Shown here piece by piece: positions 41,890 to 54,662 of a DNA stretch of 64,000 bases. How positions within the stretch are numbered: position 1 is the stretch's first letter; each line of letters begins with the position of its first letter. A program made the translations under genes and the position numbers. The DNA is taken from the NCBI GenBank assembly GCA_037447655.1, contig JBBHKE010002078.1, positions 1 through 64,000 on the forward strand, read 5' to 3'. Origin of the DNA: Zygnema cylindricum (Eukaryota > Streptophyta > Zygnematophyceae > Zygnematales > Zygnemataceae). The notes below the pieces were generated by a model. The model was given only the letters and a program-made list of their open reading frames with translations. It was not told the origin of the DNA and did not search any database.

Positions 41890-44292
41890 AGTATACCTCC
41901 AATCAGTTTGAGGATTTTCTTAGAGAAGATGGAGTGCAACCCCAAAAGATAGTTCCTAAAAATTGTGAGCAAAATGGTGTAGCCGAGAGGTTTAATAGAA
42001 CACTAAGTGATAGTGTTAGGAGTAGTTGTTAAATAAGAAGATAAGAAAGAGATTTTGGGCCGAAGCTATGAACTATGCAAACTATCTCAAGAACAGAGTT
42101 CTTACTTCGGCAGTAAAAGGCCAAACACCTTATGAGAGAAAGACAAGCCGAAACCCAGATGATTCACACTTAAAGGTTTTCGGTAGTCCAGTGTTCATTC
42201 TAGACATAGATCTGTCAAATTCGAAGTTTGATCTAAAAGGAAAACCGCGATATCTGTTATGATATGTTAAGATGTAAAGGGATATAGAGTCTATGATCTC
42301 AAGAGAGAAGATATAATCCTAGTGAAGCATCAAGTGGTCATGAATAAAGGGAAATTTATAGATCCCTTTAAGCATACAAAGACATTGAAAATTAAATTTG
42401 AGTCTGAAAATTCTGATGACTTTAAGTTTCCTAACTATCCACGTTTCCGAGAAGATGATGATCTTATAGGTACGGATCATATCAAAGAGGACTCAATTGT
42501 GGAACTCCTAGTAACAACTCCAACCAAAGCGGAAGACGTGGTGGAAATATACCATGAATCAAGTGATAGGGGAGAAGTCGAAACTGTTCGGAAGAATCCA
42601 CGAGAGCCATCTTTTCCATCAATAAAGTTTGAGGGAGAAAGAATAGCAGCAAAAGACTGCAAGAGAGATATGTTAACGACAAGGTTACCAAACTGTCTCA
42701 CCCCGATGAACCACAAACTTATAATGAGGTAATGAACAATCTTGAAAGGAACCAGTGGAAGACAGTCATTAATGTGGAGATGGCTTGGATTATGGCGGTT
42801 GATACTTAAGAGTTGGTGGATTGTCCTCCTAACATAAAGCCAATCGGTTGTAAGTGGGTATTTAAATTGAAACTTAACCCGGATAACACCATTGAGCGCT
42901 AGAAGGCTCGGTTAGTGGCGAAAGTATTTACCCAGAAAGAGGGAATTGACTACGAGGAGACTTTTGCTCCACTCGTCAGGTTTCCCGCTGTTCTGATACT
43001 TCTCACTATGGCGATAGCACAAGATATAGAAGTACATCAGATGGACATCAAGACGGCCTTCCTACATGGAGAGTTGGAGGAGGAGATTATTATGCGACAG
43101 CCCAAAGGATTTGTGGAGCAATGGGAGGAGAGCAAGGTATGATGATTGATCAAATCTTTATATGGGCTAAAACAGGCGCCACGGCAATGGAATAAAAAAC
43201 TCGATGAGTTTCTTACGAGTTTGGGATATATTCGTATCAGCTCAGATCACTCAATTTATTTGTTTGAAGATAAGGAAGAAATTATCTTAATCGCAATTTA
43301 TGTTGATGATTTGCTTGTTTTAAATAAATCTAAAGATAAAATTAATAAGTTGAAAACGAATCTATAACGTAAACTTGAAATAAAAATATAGGAGAGGCAA
43401 GGTATATTTTGGGAATTCAAGTAGAGAGAGATGGAGATAGAAAGAAAATCAGATTAACTCAAAAAGAGGCCATTGGAAACATGTTACAAAGATTCGAAAT
43501 GGACAAGGCTAATACTTGTACCACTCCAATAGAACTAAATAAGGGAATTGAGGCGTGTGTGGAAGAGGGAGTTATAATCTTGGATGATAAGTTTGACCTT
43601 GAAGAGAAAAGATTTATGCAGACAATTCCTTATAGACAAGTAGTTGGCAGCCTAATATATTTTATGAATTGTACCCGATCGGACATAGCAGCAGCTGTAG
43701 CAGTACTAAGTAGGAGTCTGAATGCTTCAACTAGGAGGGATTAGGAGGCAGCTAAGAGGGTCCTCAGGTATTTATAGGGACTAGAGATCTATGGTTGCAT
43801 TTGGGTGGGAAAAATATTGACATCGCCACTTGGAGTGATGCCAGCTATGGGGATGCTCCTATGAGGAGATGCATGTCTGGATGTGTATTGTATGTGGGTG
43901 ATGGGCTTCTTGTTTGAGCAACAAGTAGCAAAAGGTCATTGCTCAGTACACCATAGAGGCTGAGTACATGGCCTCTTGCTTTGCTGTAAAATAATTAATG
44001 TGGGTGAATTCCTTGCTAGGTGAGCTTGGTCATTTTAAGAGTGGTGTCGAGATAGTGTTTTGTGATAATGAAGCAGCCATTGCCATTTCTGCCAATCGTA
44101 AACACCATTTAAAAGCAAAACATAAAGACATTAGACTTAGCTTCGTTAGGGAAAAGGTAGAAGACATAATAATCAGTTAAAAATATCGACCCGATAATGA
44201 AATTGTAGCAGATATGATGACAAAACCTCTACTTTCCCCTAAACTAATTTTCTACAAGGAGAAGTGTGGTCTTAAATTGAAAAGTGACTAGA
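41890..44292 (+). pseudogene. copia pol fragment (integrase end, reverse transcriptase, RNase H)
   Basis: The frame begins mid-integrase (NQFEDFLREDGVQPQKI, EQNGVAERFNRTLSDSVR), then YLKNRVLTSAVKGQTPYER, then reverse transcriptase at 42830-43370 (CKWVFKLKLNPDNT, MDIKTAFLHGELEEEII, YGLKQAPRQWNKKLDEF, YVDDLLVL) and RNase H to 44292 (WSDASYGDAPMRRC, LMWVNSLLGELG, HHLKAKHKDIRLSFV, ADMMTKPLLSPKL). YVDD is intact, but multiple stops and frameshifts are present. Gag, protease and the start of integrase are absent, because the fragment begins at the end of the preceding LTR. Confidence 0.92.
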
Positions 44293-44304
44293 GAATAAAG
44301 GGAT

Positions 44305-44848
44305 GGTAGAAATTATAGTTACTTTTAGTATTTTTAGGTTTAAACTTGTAAAAGATAAAATGCAGAAAACAAGCAGAGGCAGTTTGCCTTTAACTCCTCT
44401 TTTCAACTCCCACACTTGTCAAAGTCATTAGAAGTTACAGATGGAGCTAGAGCCATGGTTGGTTGCCTATGCTATCCAAAGGAAGACAGGCAATAGTTTG
44501 GTAGGGTTACTAAAAAAGAACATGACAAACCTAAGATTTGATCCTAGTACCAGCTGTCCTTCAAATAGGACTTAGAAAAATTCAGTAGGTAGTCGCCTCT
44601 CTCCGAGAGAGCTTTTATACAAAAGATCAATTATAACCCAACATAACTTACAGCTCAGGGGAGCAAATTTAGAGATTTTTTTTGCTATCAACTCAGGGGA
44701 GTCTTGCTTTCATAGAGGTGAATGTAGTCAGAGTTTTTGTTTTTCAAGGTGGCAGTTATTCTTGCTGAACACAAAGGGGTCAAGGTTATCCTAGAGGCTT
44801 CTTGTGAGTTGCCCATTCTAAGGACCTACGGAGGTCTCAGAATTGCAA
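44305..44848 (+). mobile_element. internally deleted copia LTR
   Basis: It starts TGGTAGAAATTATAG after polypurine AATAAAGGG and ends CAGAATTGCA. About half the length of the other LTRs; the middle is missing between ~44570 and the GACTTAGAAAAATTCAGTAGG block. Half of an antisense tRNA-like module survives at ~44524-44570. Confidence 0.75.
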
Positions 44849-44849
44849 A

Positions 44850-47537
44850 CTTGAGAGTGCAGGAAAGGTAAAGACAGAAAAACATAAAGTCGATACTTTT
44901 ATCATAAAACTTCCAGATATGTATGAATCTAATGTAAACAAGGTTTAGAAAATACATGATAATCGATAGATTTGGAACTTAGTTGTAGGGATGATCTTGG
45001 TCCAAGAGAATACTATGGAGCTCGTCGAGGAACTCTTAGTATACAAGCACTTGCTGTAGGGACAGATTGGAAGAACCGAAATAAAATGAAACCTAACAAG
45101 CATTTTGGTGGAGGGGGAAGAGAAAGACAATTTGAGGGACAAGGAAAGGTTGCCTCAAAGAGAGTATGCCATTTCTACAAAAAACCCGGGCATTACATGG
45201 CATATTGCACCAGATTGGCGGAGCTACGAATGAAAGATGGACAGGCACATTCTAGTCAAGGAGGAAAAAAAAAATACTTGTGGCAACACAATTTGGTGGC
45301 GACAAAGAGGAGGCATTCGACAAGGAGCATCTCCTTAATGAAAAGAAAAAAAGAAAGAACATGGAGACAGAAATTTGTAGATGGCAAAAGTGTGCCTTCA
45401 GAGGTATGTAAAGAAACAACCGAGGATGGGAAAATTATTGACTCAACAGCATCCATGCATATGTGTAGAGATAGAAAATGGTTCATATAACTGAGAAAGA
45501 TTACTTCTCAGATGATTTTTATATTCCTGAGTTAAAAAAAAATCTGATATCTTCATCGGTGTTAGATGACAAAGAATTTGAGACAAAAACAAGAAAAGGT
45601 GTATTCACACCTAGCTTTCAAACTGAGGTTTATTTCATTGCTGAAAAGGGAAGCCAAGGCATGTTTCGGATTGTCTTAAGCAATAAAAAGAAGGGAGTTT
45701 TCTATTCTTTTGCAAATAGAATGGATGCAAAAGGTAAACCTGGATAGTTAGTGGGATATGATAAGGAGGTAAAAGGATGTAGATTTTATGATCTTAACAA
45801 GAAAGGTATAATCTTGGTAAAACATCTAGTTGTAATGGATGAAGAAAAATTTGTAGATCTCATCAAATACAACAAAATTGTCAAAATCAAATATGAAACC
45901 GACCATGACTTTGAAATAGAAGATGTACTGTGGGAGAACTCATCAAGACAATGCTTGTACAACAAAGGAAAATTTGAAGTGGAAAAAGAGATTTCTCCCA
46001 TGTCGAACGAGAGGGGAGAAGAAGCTACTAAACCGGTCTCCATGGATAGGGGAGCCAAGGAGCATCCAAAGAAGAATCCGAGGATACCATCAATACCGGC
46101 AAGTGAAATTGAGGGAGGAATAAGAAGTAGTAAAAGACTCCAAGAAAAATAGAAAGAGGGGAAAGATTATGAGGAGACCTTCGCTCCGGTAGTGAGAGTT
46201 GTATGTAGTCTGATAGCAGCGGAAAACATGGAGGTTCAACAAGAATAAATCATCTAGTTATAATGGATGAAGAAAAATCTGTAGGTCTCATCAAATACAA
46301 CAAAATTGTCAAAATCAAATATGAAACAAACCATGACTTTGAAATAGAAAATGTACTGGGGGAGACTTCTCATCAAGACAATACTGGTACAACAAAGGAA
46401 AATTTGAAGTGGAAAAAGAGATTTATCCCATGTCGAACGAGAGGGGAGAAGAAGCAACTGAACCGGTCTCCATGGATAGGGGAGCCAAAAAGCATCCAAA
46501 GAAGAATCCGAGGATACCATCAATATCGGCAAGTGAAATTGAGGGAGGAATAAGAAGTAGTAAAAGAATCTAAGAAAAACAGAAATAGGGGAAAGATTAT
46601 GAGGAGACCTTCGCTCCGATAGTGAGAGTTGTATGTAGTCTGATAGCAGCAGAAAACATGGAGGTTCAACAAGAATAAATCTTCATGAAGCAACAAGAAG
46701 GTTTTGTGGAGAATGGACAAGAGAGTAAGGTGTGCAAATTGATCAAGTTTTTGTATGAACTTAAGCACAAGCCACAACAATGGAACGTCAAGTTGGATGA
46801 GTTCTTGACTAGCCTTGAATACATCCGAATTAGTTCGGACCATTCTATCTATTTGTTTGAAGATGAGAATGGTGTAATTTTTGTTGCTATATATGTTTAT
46901 GATCGATGAGTCTTGAGAAAGTCAATTGAAAAGATCAATAAATACAAAAAAGGTTTGAGGAGACACTTGGATATAAAGGATCTACGAGTAGCTAGATATA
47001 GGAACTCTAATGGAAAGAGATAGAGAAAAATAAACAATAAAACTGACTCAGAAAGAAGAAATAGGAAATATGTTCTATTGAAAAAGGTTTCACATGGAGA
47101 AAGCCAACAGTTGCTCTACTCCAATGGATTTAAAGAAGGCGTCTGAGGGAAGCTTAGAGGGAGGAATGGGAATCCTAGATCAGATGGATGAAAAAGCGAG
47201 AGAGTTCATAAAACACATTCCTTATAAACAAATCGTATAGAGTTTAATCGACATATTAAATTTTACCCACCCAGACATAACCGCAATTGTATAAGTTCTA
47301 AGTAGGAGTCTAAATGATCATAGGAAGAGAGGCTGGGAGGAACCAAAGAAATTAATGAGATACCTGGTAGGAACCAAAAATCTATTATTGCATTTGGGCG
47401 GGGGAAATGCTGACATCACCACTTGGAGTGACGCTAGCTATGGGGAAATGGTGGCGGATATGATCACGAAATCTGTGCTTTCTCCAAAATTGCTATTTTG
47501 TAGAGAAAATTATGGATTGAAACTTATAAGTGACTAA
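44850..47537 (+). pseudogene. copia gag-pol, heavily decayed
   Basis: Gag remnant (FIIKLPDMYESNVNKV) is at 44880-44945. A zinc knuckle follows at 45166-45210 in which the second Cys is Tyr (C-H-F-Y-K-K-P-G-H-Y-M-A-Y-C). Protease at ~45436 reads IIDSTASMHMC, with the Gly of DSGA replaced by Thr. The integrase core is almost entirely lost. A linker region is duplicated in tandem (45823-46676). Reverse transcriptase pieces are at 46680-46910 (QQEGFVENGQESKVC, IYVYD replacing YVDD), and the RNase H end at 47355-47537 (WSDASYGE, ADMITKSVLSPKL). The central RNase H part is deleted (DASYG joins EMVADMITK). Not functional. Confidence 0.88.
45823..46676 (+). repeat. ~427-bp tandem duplication inside copia remnant
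   Basis: Copies 45823-46249 and 46250-46676 differ at few sites. Both contain ATGGATGAAGAAAAAT.TGTAG, GGGGAGAAGAAGC and ATGGAGGTTCAACAAGAATA. The near identity shows the duplication happened long after the element decayed. Confidence 0.9.
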
Positions 47538-47550
47538 AAACTAAGGGGAG

Positions 47551-48408
47551 TGTTGAAAAAGTAATTCTCATGTCACTAGTTTATTTCCTATACTATAGAT
47601 AGGAGAGAGAGAGAGTTAAGCGGATAGCCACCATGGCTGCCTCCTTAGCAAACAAGGTACAGACTAAGGAGAGAGAGAGAAAATAGTAATTAACAAAATG
47701 ATTTGACCCCACTAGGATTTGATCCGGGTCTCTTCAAGGTCACCAACGTACAGGTGGACGTCGGTCTTATCCATTAGGTCTTCGTGAAACGTTAAATGTG
47801 TTGGGTGTGATTTGTATATAAAAATAGTACCAATCTACATACTCCATTTCACAGATTACGAAACAAAACGACATTGAATTTAAACGGACGTGATTAATTT
47901 CCGACTTCATATCGAACGGCTCACACTTAAGCCAACGCACCGGAGTGGTCATTTGGCGAGTTTGTGAGCCAATGTCAACGGATGAAACGTGGCAAACCAT
48001 AAGTGGACGGCATATATTACGGGAAGAGTGACCATGGCTCACGAACTAACAGACATTAGCGAGACGGCCATGCCGTACCATGGCCTTACAAAAAGTACCA
48101 CGACAACTGTGTTTCTTCTACTTTACACTCTTATGATTGGTTTAGTATTATAGTAGTAGGGGGTTTAGAGAGGGAATTAGGACTTAGACATTTTTGAGGC
48201 ACCTCTCTCTGAGAGACCTTTTGTATTTATAGGCCATCTTTGGCCGGCCATAACTTATTGCTCGCGCCTTCACAGAGGTGAAGGTGGTCAAAATACTTGT
48301 GTGCCAGGGCGACACTTATTTAGCAGGAAAGTCAAAAAGGCAAATATTATCTTAGAGGCTTTATATCGGTTGAACATTCTGTGGGCCACTAGAGGTCACA
48401 GAATTACA
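47551..48408 (+). mobile_element. 3' LTR of decayed copia element
   Basis: Starts TGTTGAAAAAGTAATTC after polypurine CTAAGGGGAG and ends CAGAATTACA. Contains AGCCACCATGGCTGCCTCC, TAGGACTTAGACATTTTTGAGG and TAGAGGCTTTATATCGGTTG. Its middle (47800-48000) is the inverse match of 24980-25150. Confidence 0.8.
47705..47786 (-). other. tRNA-like module antisense within LTR
   Basis: Minus-strand GACCTAATGGATAAGACC (A-box-like) and CCCGGATCAAATCCTAG (B-box-like) are followed by GGGGTC, which can pair with the leading GACC as an acceptor-stem remnant. Confidence 0.6.
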
Positions 48409-48419
48409 TATTTCGGGTT

Positions 48420-48823
48420 GGCGACTGCGATGGCGACCGTGTGATTAGATATATTTACATGGTTGTGATTCGCGTTCGTGCATGATGTCGTGATATGAAC
48501 ACATGCTGTCGGTTCATATGCGTCTCTTTGTCCGTTTGCAGTTTTAAATGAATTAGCTGTCACGTAGCTGTTTATTAAAATATCATACCTAGTAACTGTA
48601 ACGACTTTACAACAACTTAGCGGATAGGGCGGCAGGCTGAACTATGTAGGGCGTAGGATCAACCAGACTAATCTTTTTGTTAAAGTGACCTTCTGTCCTT
48701 TGCCTCAGTTTGCCATTTTGGCCACCAAGAAGGCAGCCATGGTTTCTTTCTCTCCGACTCTCTCTCTCTCTCTCTCCGAGACTGAAGAGTCTAACAAAAG
48801 ACTGCGAATTACCCTTTTCAACA
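48420..48823 (-). mobile_element. truncated copia LTR, minus orientation
   Basis: On the minus strand it starts TGTTGAAAAGGGTAATTCGC at 48823, then has a GA run and AACCATGGCTGCCTTCTTGG, as the other LTRs do. It is truncated near 48420. A tRNA-like stretch lies at 48610-48665 on + (TTAGCGGATAGGGCGGCAGG ... GTAGGATCAACCAGAC), antisense again. Confidence 0.65.
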
Positions 48824-48829
48824 ATGTAT

Positions 48830-50167
48830 AAGGTTATATGCCATTCCGCGTCTGGCCAACCAATATGTCTTTAGGTCCTCCAAAACATGTAGTCCGTCAG
48901 AATATCCCTCTCCTCTATAACTTGTAATCCTAGGCATGGTAGCTTTTAAGAAGGTTTGTGGAGGTTAAAGTGTGATTTTAATGGCGCCTACAATGGTTGC
49001 TTCATGGCTTCGTGGTAAGGAAGAAAGGCCCAAATCTCCCAATCCAATTCAAATTCGTGCCCAAAAATAAAGCAAAGTCTCTTTTCTGAAAATTTCTGTA
49101 CATTTCGTTTGTCCGTACAATTTATGTCCATACATTCCGTTTGTACACCAAATGTATAAGAATTTAACGAAAAGTTCAAAATTAAAAAAAAAGGCATTTT
49201 GTTGAAAAATTTGAAATCCGTACGAATAAAACTTATGTGATCTAACTAAACATCTAAAAGTTATTTCATAACAATCTATTTCTCGCAACGCTTTTTCATC
49301 ACACTATTTTTGGCAACTCTTTTTCGTCACGCGAAAAAAATAATAACCCTAAAAATGAGCTAGTGTAAAAGACAAGGCGTCACCAAAAAGTATTAGAGGT
49401 ATGTCGTAAGATGACTTGGTACGTAGGCAAATGAAGATTTTAAGTTAAAATTGGTTAATGTGAAAAATCTTTGACGATTTGTAATATCCGATCTTAATTT
49501 ACGTAGTACCACTAAATTTTGAATACGTGGTTTACAAGCTCTACGCGATGGAGCATCGTCCAGAATATAGCAGCCAATAATGTTGGTGTTACATTTAAAG
49601 AATCTCACGGTGGAACTTCACTCTTAGTGTTAGTAACGGTAATTGCATTTCTCGGTTAACTACGATACACTACTGTACTTCATCGACATTGTGAATCGCT
49701 ATTAGAAGTGTTGTGTATCCGTAGGGTTTTGTAGATTATTGATACGTTCCTTCAATTTGGATTACCGATAACCGATATATGGCACGATGTATTGAGACTA
49801 GTGGTATCGCGGTTTTTTATCGCGATAATACCGGTATGGAAATCTATCGGCTATAATTGTACACGTTTTCGTATAGCTATACGGATACCTATCCTTACTA
49901 AACTCACGTTATACAAAGTACGGAAGAGATTGTCATACGTGTCATGCCATGCTATATACTGTTAAAAATATAATACAACGTATTATAAATTACTATCATT
50001 TATCGTACCTTATTGCTTTTTACTTATCGTTTAAAAGGAATTTGTTGGTCTTGGAGCGATATATTGGGATCCCTCACCGTTCGATATTCGATAACTATCG
50101 GTATCAGTTTTATCGCCATAGCTTTTTTGCTGATACACAACTCTGCTGTACTGTAGCTATTACTGTA
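48830..50167. other. AT-rich region with a partial inverted-repeat element
   Basis: No gene is recognised. From ~49280 to 49625 the sequence resembles an inverted, diverged copy of the 8000-8723 element (CATCACACTATTTTTGGCAA, GTCACGCGAAAAA, ending GGTGGAACTTCACTCTTAG). The left terminus was not found. The rest is AT-rich and without motifs. Confidence 0.45.
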
Positions 50168-50363
50168 CACCGCGAATCGCCATTAGCATTAACAAATATT
50201 TAGTGTTAAAGAACTATTAATGTGATTAACGCTTGGAATTTTCAAGGAAATCAGTCACTCTATTCTGTTTTTAATGGTTTTTTTAATCACTCTATTTAAG
50301 AATTTGGGTACAAATTTAGGGGCGCCGAATTAGCGTGATCAACCCTAATAGCGATTCGCCGTG
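50168..50363. mobile_element. diverged short MITE (copy E)
   Basis: Ends CACCGCGAATCGCCATTAGC and TAGCGATTCGCCGTG with TA on each side (50166-50167, 50364-50365). The terminal repeat differs from the main family at several bases, and the interior is unrelated, so it is a subfamily. Confidence 0.65.
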
Positions 50364-50870
50364 TAGCGTGAATATCTTTTTCGCCACTCAAGTTATCTAT
50401 TCTCCGTGCACACTGTCGGGATTGATATTGGTGGAATGGTGAGTGTCAAACCTCCATTGGTTGTCTTCAAACGGGGATTGTACGAATGTGCCCATAGCAA
50501 ACACATCTGTACGTTTGCCAAAAAAACATTGATGCTACAGTACTGTACGGATTCACGCTGAACTTCATAGATGTCCCTTAATGCGCATAAAATGCACGGA
50601 GTAAACTAACGATTACTACGTACAGTGTGCATAAACAATTTCAATCTTATATAATTCGTCCTAAAAATTCGTACTTTTCTTTGAACTTTCAAATTTCGTT
50701 TTTTTTTATATTCAATACCCTAAAAAACTGAAAAGTTCAAAGAACTAGCGGCGAGCGGCGGAATTTACGGCTTCTCTAATGGCGGCTTCCTTCTAAAGGA
50801 GTGGAGAAAAGATAAAAAATCGCGCGCGCAAATGAAGCAAAACTCAAAACCTGAAAAGTGCAACGAACTA

Positions 50871-51425
50871 CACCACCAATCGCTATTAGCGTAGTGTACG
50901 CTAAATCCGTCCCGTTTTTTTTTTTATTCTCAAATAGCGTAGCTTATTCTATTTTTTTCTTTACGCCATTTAGGGTTATTTTCCAAGTACCGTACAAAAA
51001 GAAAGTACGTTGTCGTTTAAATAGTGTGGTATACGGTCAGTGTCAGACCGTACAAAATTGTACCTTTTTAAGTGAAAAAGTATAATTAATGAGTTTTAGT
51101 AACCGCGGACTCATGAGAATATGCGCTCTAAAAAGGGGATAAAATCGGGTTGTCAAATATCACGTTCCCACATATTCGTCCAACAAACACGTTTCAACTG
51201 TGTGAACGTATGATTTTTTTACGATTTGTCAAATTTTGTACAAATACCTATATTAGTGTAAGCATGTTTGCGGCCGACATTTTTTTTTTCAAAGACCCAA
51301 ATTAGAATTATTAAACAATTAGAATGTATGTTTTTTTTCAAAATTTTCAAATTCTTAATTAGCGTAAACACGGTAATTTTTCATGTACGCTAAAGAAACT
51401 TCTACGCTAATAGCGATTGGCGGTG
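50871..51425. mobile_element. MITE of the CACCGCC family, inverted (copy D)
   Basis: This 555-bp element has ends CACCACCAATCGCTATTAGC and the inverse, TA on both sides (50869-50870, 51426-51427). It is reversed relative to copies A and B and to the 9.2-kb element that starts 1.1 kb downstream, but is alignable along its full length to copy B. Confidence 0.87.
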
Positions 51426-51427
51426 TA

Positions 51428-52494
51428 CCTTCTCTGTGGTACAGATATTTCGTGCTGACTTTCCTTTTGTATATTTTTTTAAGATTTTCAAAATTTGGAC
51501 TTTAACCTAGTGGCGCCAATGATAATCGAGTAAAGTTATTTATTGGCCCGACAAAATAGAGCGGACTCCTAGTAAACACTTTCACTAGAAGTGACCGTAC
51601 ATTTACTGGGACCGCCTAATGGAATCGAGGCCTAACATGGTCAATCAAAGTCAATGACCATTTAACAGCCGGCAATAGAGTGCGAACCACCAATTATTTC
51701 CCGGTCACGGGCTTGCGTCGTCATACGTGGTCGCAAATATCTTTTAAAAGGTAGATCAATCGTACGTATTCATACGATCCGTACAACTAGAGATCTTAAT
51801 AATATCACGGTGGTGACAATGCCTTCAGTCAACAAAATCGATTAGAAAGGGAGGAAGCAAAATAGTAAATATTGAAAATTGAAAGATTTTGAGGGAACTT
51901 TAAAACCGATCCCGATTCGATATTCCATGTCAAGACTTTAACACGTGTGACAGATGTACTCCAAGCTTCTCCTATACGCCCTGGGCTCCCATTGGGCCAC
52001 GACAACCCTATTTTATGGGTTGTCTTATAATTACAACCATTTGCGTTATATTCGCAATTTTTGAAAAACGAAACGGTGCGTGTTTCTATCGCACAAAACG
52101 TATCGTCCACTTATAATTCGCCGCGTTAAAAGTACAAACAGGAAAAATAAAGAAGTCCTAAGGTTAAAAATATACCAAAAACGTTTTTTCGACTATTTAC
52201 GTGTAATTGCAAGATATCTTTGTATTAACTCCAAGATTTAAGCGAATATTCTCAAAAAAAATATTTCGTCCTGTTGTCTATTCTACCCCTTGATAACACG
52301 TGTTGTTTACTAACCGATCCGCCTGATTTTCCATAGCTACCCCAATAAAATATTAGGTTTGGACCCCATTGTGACCATTTTCGTCGCGTATTTTGGCATT
52401 TTGCTCTTGTTCAAAAACGCGATGAGCCGCGTATCATATATCCGGCGGACCTCTTGCTTTATTAGAGTGTACAGTACACCGTGTCTCGCTACTA
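51428..52494. other. AT-rich spacer, no gene recognised
   Basis: Nothing coding is recognised. Short frames near 51829-52110 (-) and 52337-52562 lack motifs. A stray TACACCGTG near 52475 may be another terminal-repeat fragment. Confidence 0.45.
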
Positions 52495-54197
52495 CACCGC
52501 CAATCACTATTACCGTAGAAGTTTCTTTACCGTACACTATAAATTACAGTGGTGTGCGCTAATTAAGAATTCGAAAATTTCGAAAAAAAACATACATTCT
52601 AATTGTTTAATAATGCTAATTTGGGTCTCTAAAAAAATAAATGTCGGTCGCAAACATGCATACGCTAATAAATGTACCCGTACAGTTTTTTTGAAATCTT
52701 ACACCGTCACGAAAAACATTCGTACGTACATGTCAGACTATTTTACCACAGTTAAGCGTGGACGCTACGCCGTAAAATTTGCATTTTCGGTCCAGTTGTA
52801 AGAAGTGTAATTTGTACGGATATAATGTTTACGCAACGCTTGTTGTAAAAAAAGTTTGTCGCTTCTCCGTTGTACCTCGATACTGTACGTTAATAAGGGT
52901 TCTTTACGCTAATAATGTTGCGATGTTTTGTTTTCTTAGAGTGAATTAATGCTAATATGTGTGTTATCTCTAAAATGGTTGCACTTTCGTTTGTTTCTTT
53001 GGCTTGTGACCGGTATTAGCGTTAATGTTATGACGTATTAGAGTACACTCTTATTCTAAATTGGTCCTAAATGAACAATCACAACAACCACCTCGTCTCA
53101 AGCTTATTTTGATTGGTCGCTTAAAATTACATGTGGTCAATTTTACATCCGTGCAAACATTACGGCTCCAGCACGACGTGACAAAAACCGCTTTTCATAC
53201 CCGCCGCCATTCCAAAAACGTTCCGTACATACAATTAGGAGCAAGCAGTTGCCATGGCTCTTTCATGAAAATCTTGCGTCGCTTATCACGTGTATACTCC
53301 CTCCCTCAAAACTGACAAAAAATATAAAACTTTCCCCCTTTCTCTGAGTCGTCTAAGATATTGGGATAACTCACTAACACGCCAAATGTTAAAATTCAAA
53401 TTTTGAACACCGAAAGTTTGAGCAAAGGTTTCCCTCCTTTTTGTCCCTTTTTTTTGTTTTTTTGGTATATATATCAGGCGTTCATTCCAACAATGGCACT
53501 CTCTTACCACATTCTCCATTTACGTATGCTTTTGCATCCCTATTATTTCATTTGTATCATTTTTTGGTCAAGACGTTTTTTGTATATTTGCAAATATGTG
53601 GCCCATTACTTCCCATATTACCTCATTTTTTGCGGCTAAAAACACCGCTACGGATGGATTATTGCCACCTCTTGCCGTAGAGGACATGGATGGTTGCGAA
53701 ACCCAAGGACCCGACCCACCGAGTGAAGAACTGGAATCACCCGACGTGGACCCCCTCGTGGAAGGCGATATTACCGGAAATTTGGACTCACCGTGTGATA
53801 AGTACGGGAACGTCTCGATGTCGATCCGAAAAGTTCAACAAGTTTCAACGAAGATTACTCGACTTCGAGTAATCAATTGGATGATCGCCGACTGTCACGA
53901 GAATGGCAAGGAACTGCTCATCCCGAGGACTGTCAAGAAGTTCCCGCAACATTTTACGGGGGTGTACCGTACAAGTAACAGTTTTTACCATTGTCCTTAC
54001 CTTCATATATCAAACTCCGGTTTCCTAATTTGTGTAGGGCTGTTTCCCATTGTTTGTAATTGTTTTTTTCTTATTTAATATTTTATCTTTGATTGTAACT
54101 CCCTCATATTGAATGTTTGTGTATGCCCTGTTCTTTCCATCTTCCACCTCGTGTCGTTATGACGGCGAGTTGTGCTGTGAGTCCAACCTATGGACCT

Positions 54198-54530
54198 GCG
54201 ACGACATGGTGTCGTCGCCTAAATTTGGTGAATTTTAGGGTACTACATCAGAGTTTCGGGAAATGTTGGAGAGATCGAAAAGGCGACGACAATGCGTCGT
54301 CGCCTTAACGTTGGAAGTTTCCAAACACGACTTCGGTCGGTTAATCATGTAGCCGTTAGTATAACGTAACGCCTTAAAAATGTTGAACAAGCGACGACGT
54401 CCAATATTGGAACCGTGTGTTAAATGAAACATGAAAATCATCGTTTCGTTTCGTCGCTGCAACGTTGGAATTGCCGAATGCATCGGTGAGGCGGCGAAGT
54501 ACTTCAGTGCACGACCATACAATGTAAGTA
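54198..54530. repeat. GCGACGAC palindrome group 1
   Basis: Short inverted repeats: GCGACGAC-ATGGT-GTCGTCGC (54198-54218), AAGGCGACGAC-AATGC-GTCGTCGCCTT (54280-54304), GCGACGACGTCC (near 54391) and TCGTCGC/GGCGGCGAAG near 54455-54500. Each could form a hairpin. They lie in the transposase's first intron, before the accessory ORF. Confidence 0.75.
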
Positions 54531-54662
54531 CCCTTCGCACGAAATCGCAATTTAGTACGTTTTGAAAGTAGGGTTTTATGTTTTACTTGTTTGGTTGCGC
54601 CTCAACTCTTCGTAGCCGCATCTTCTTCAATTTTTTTTTACACGCGTTTTTTAAGCTACGCT

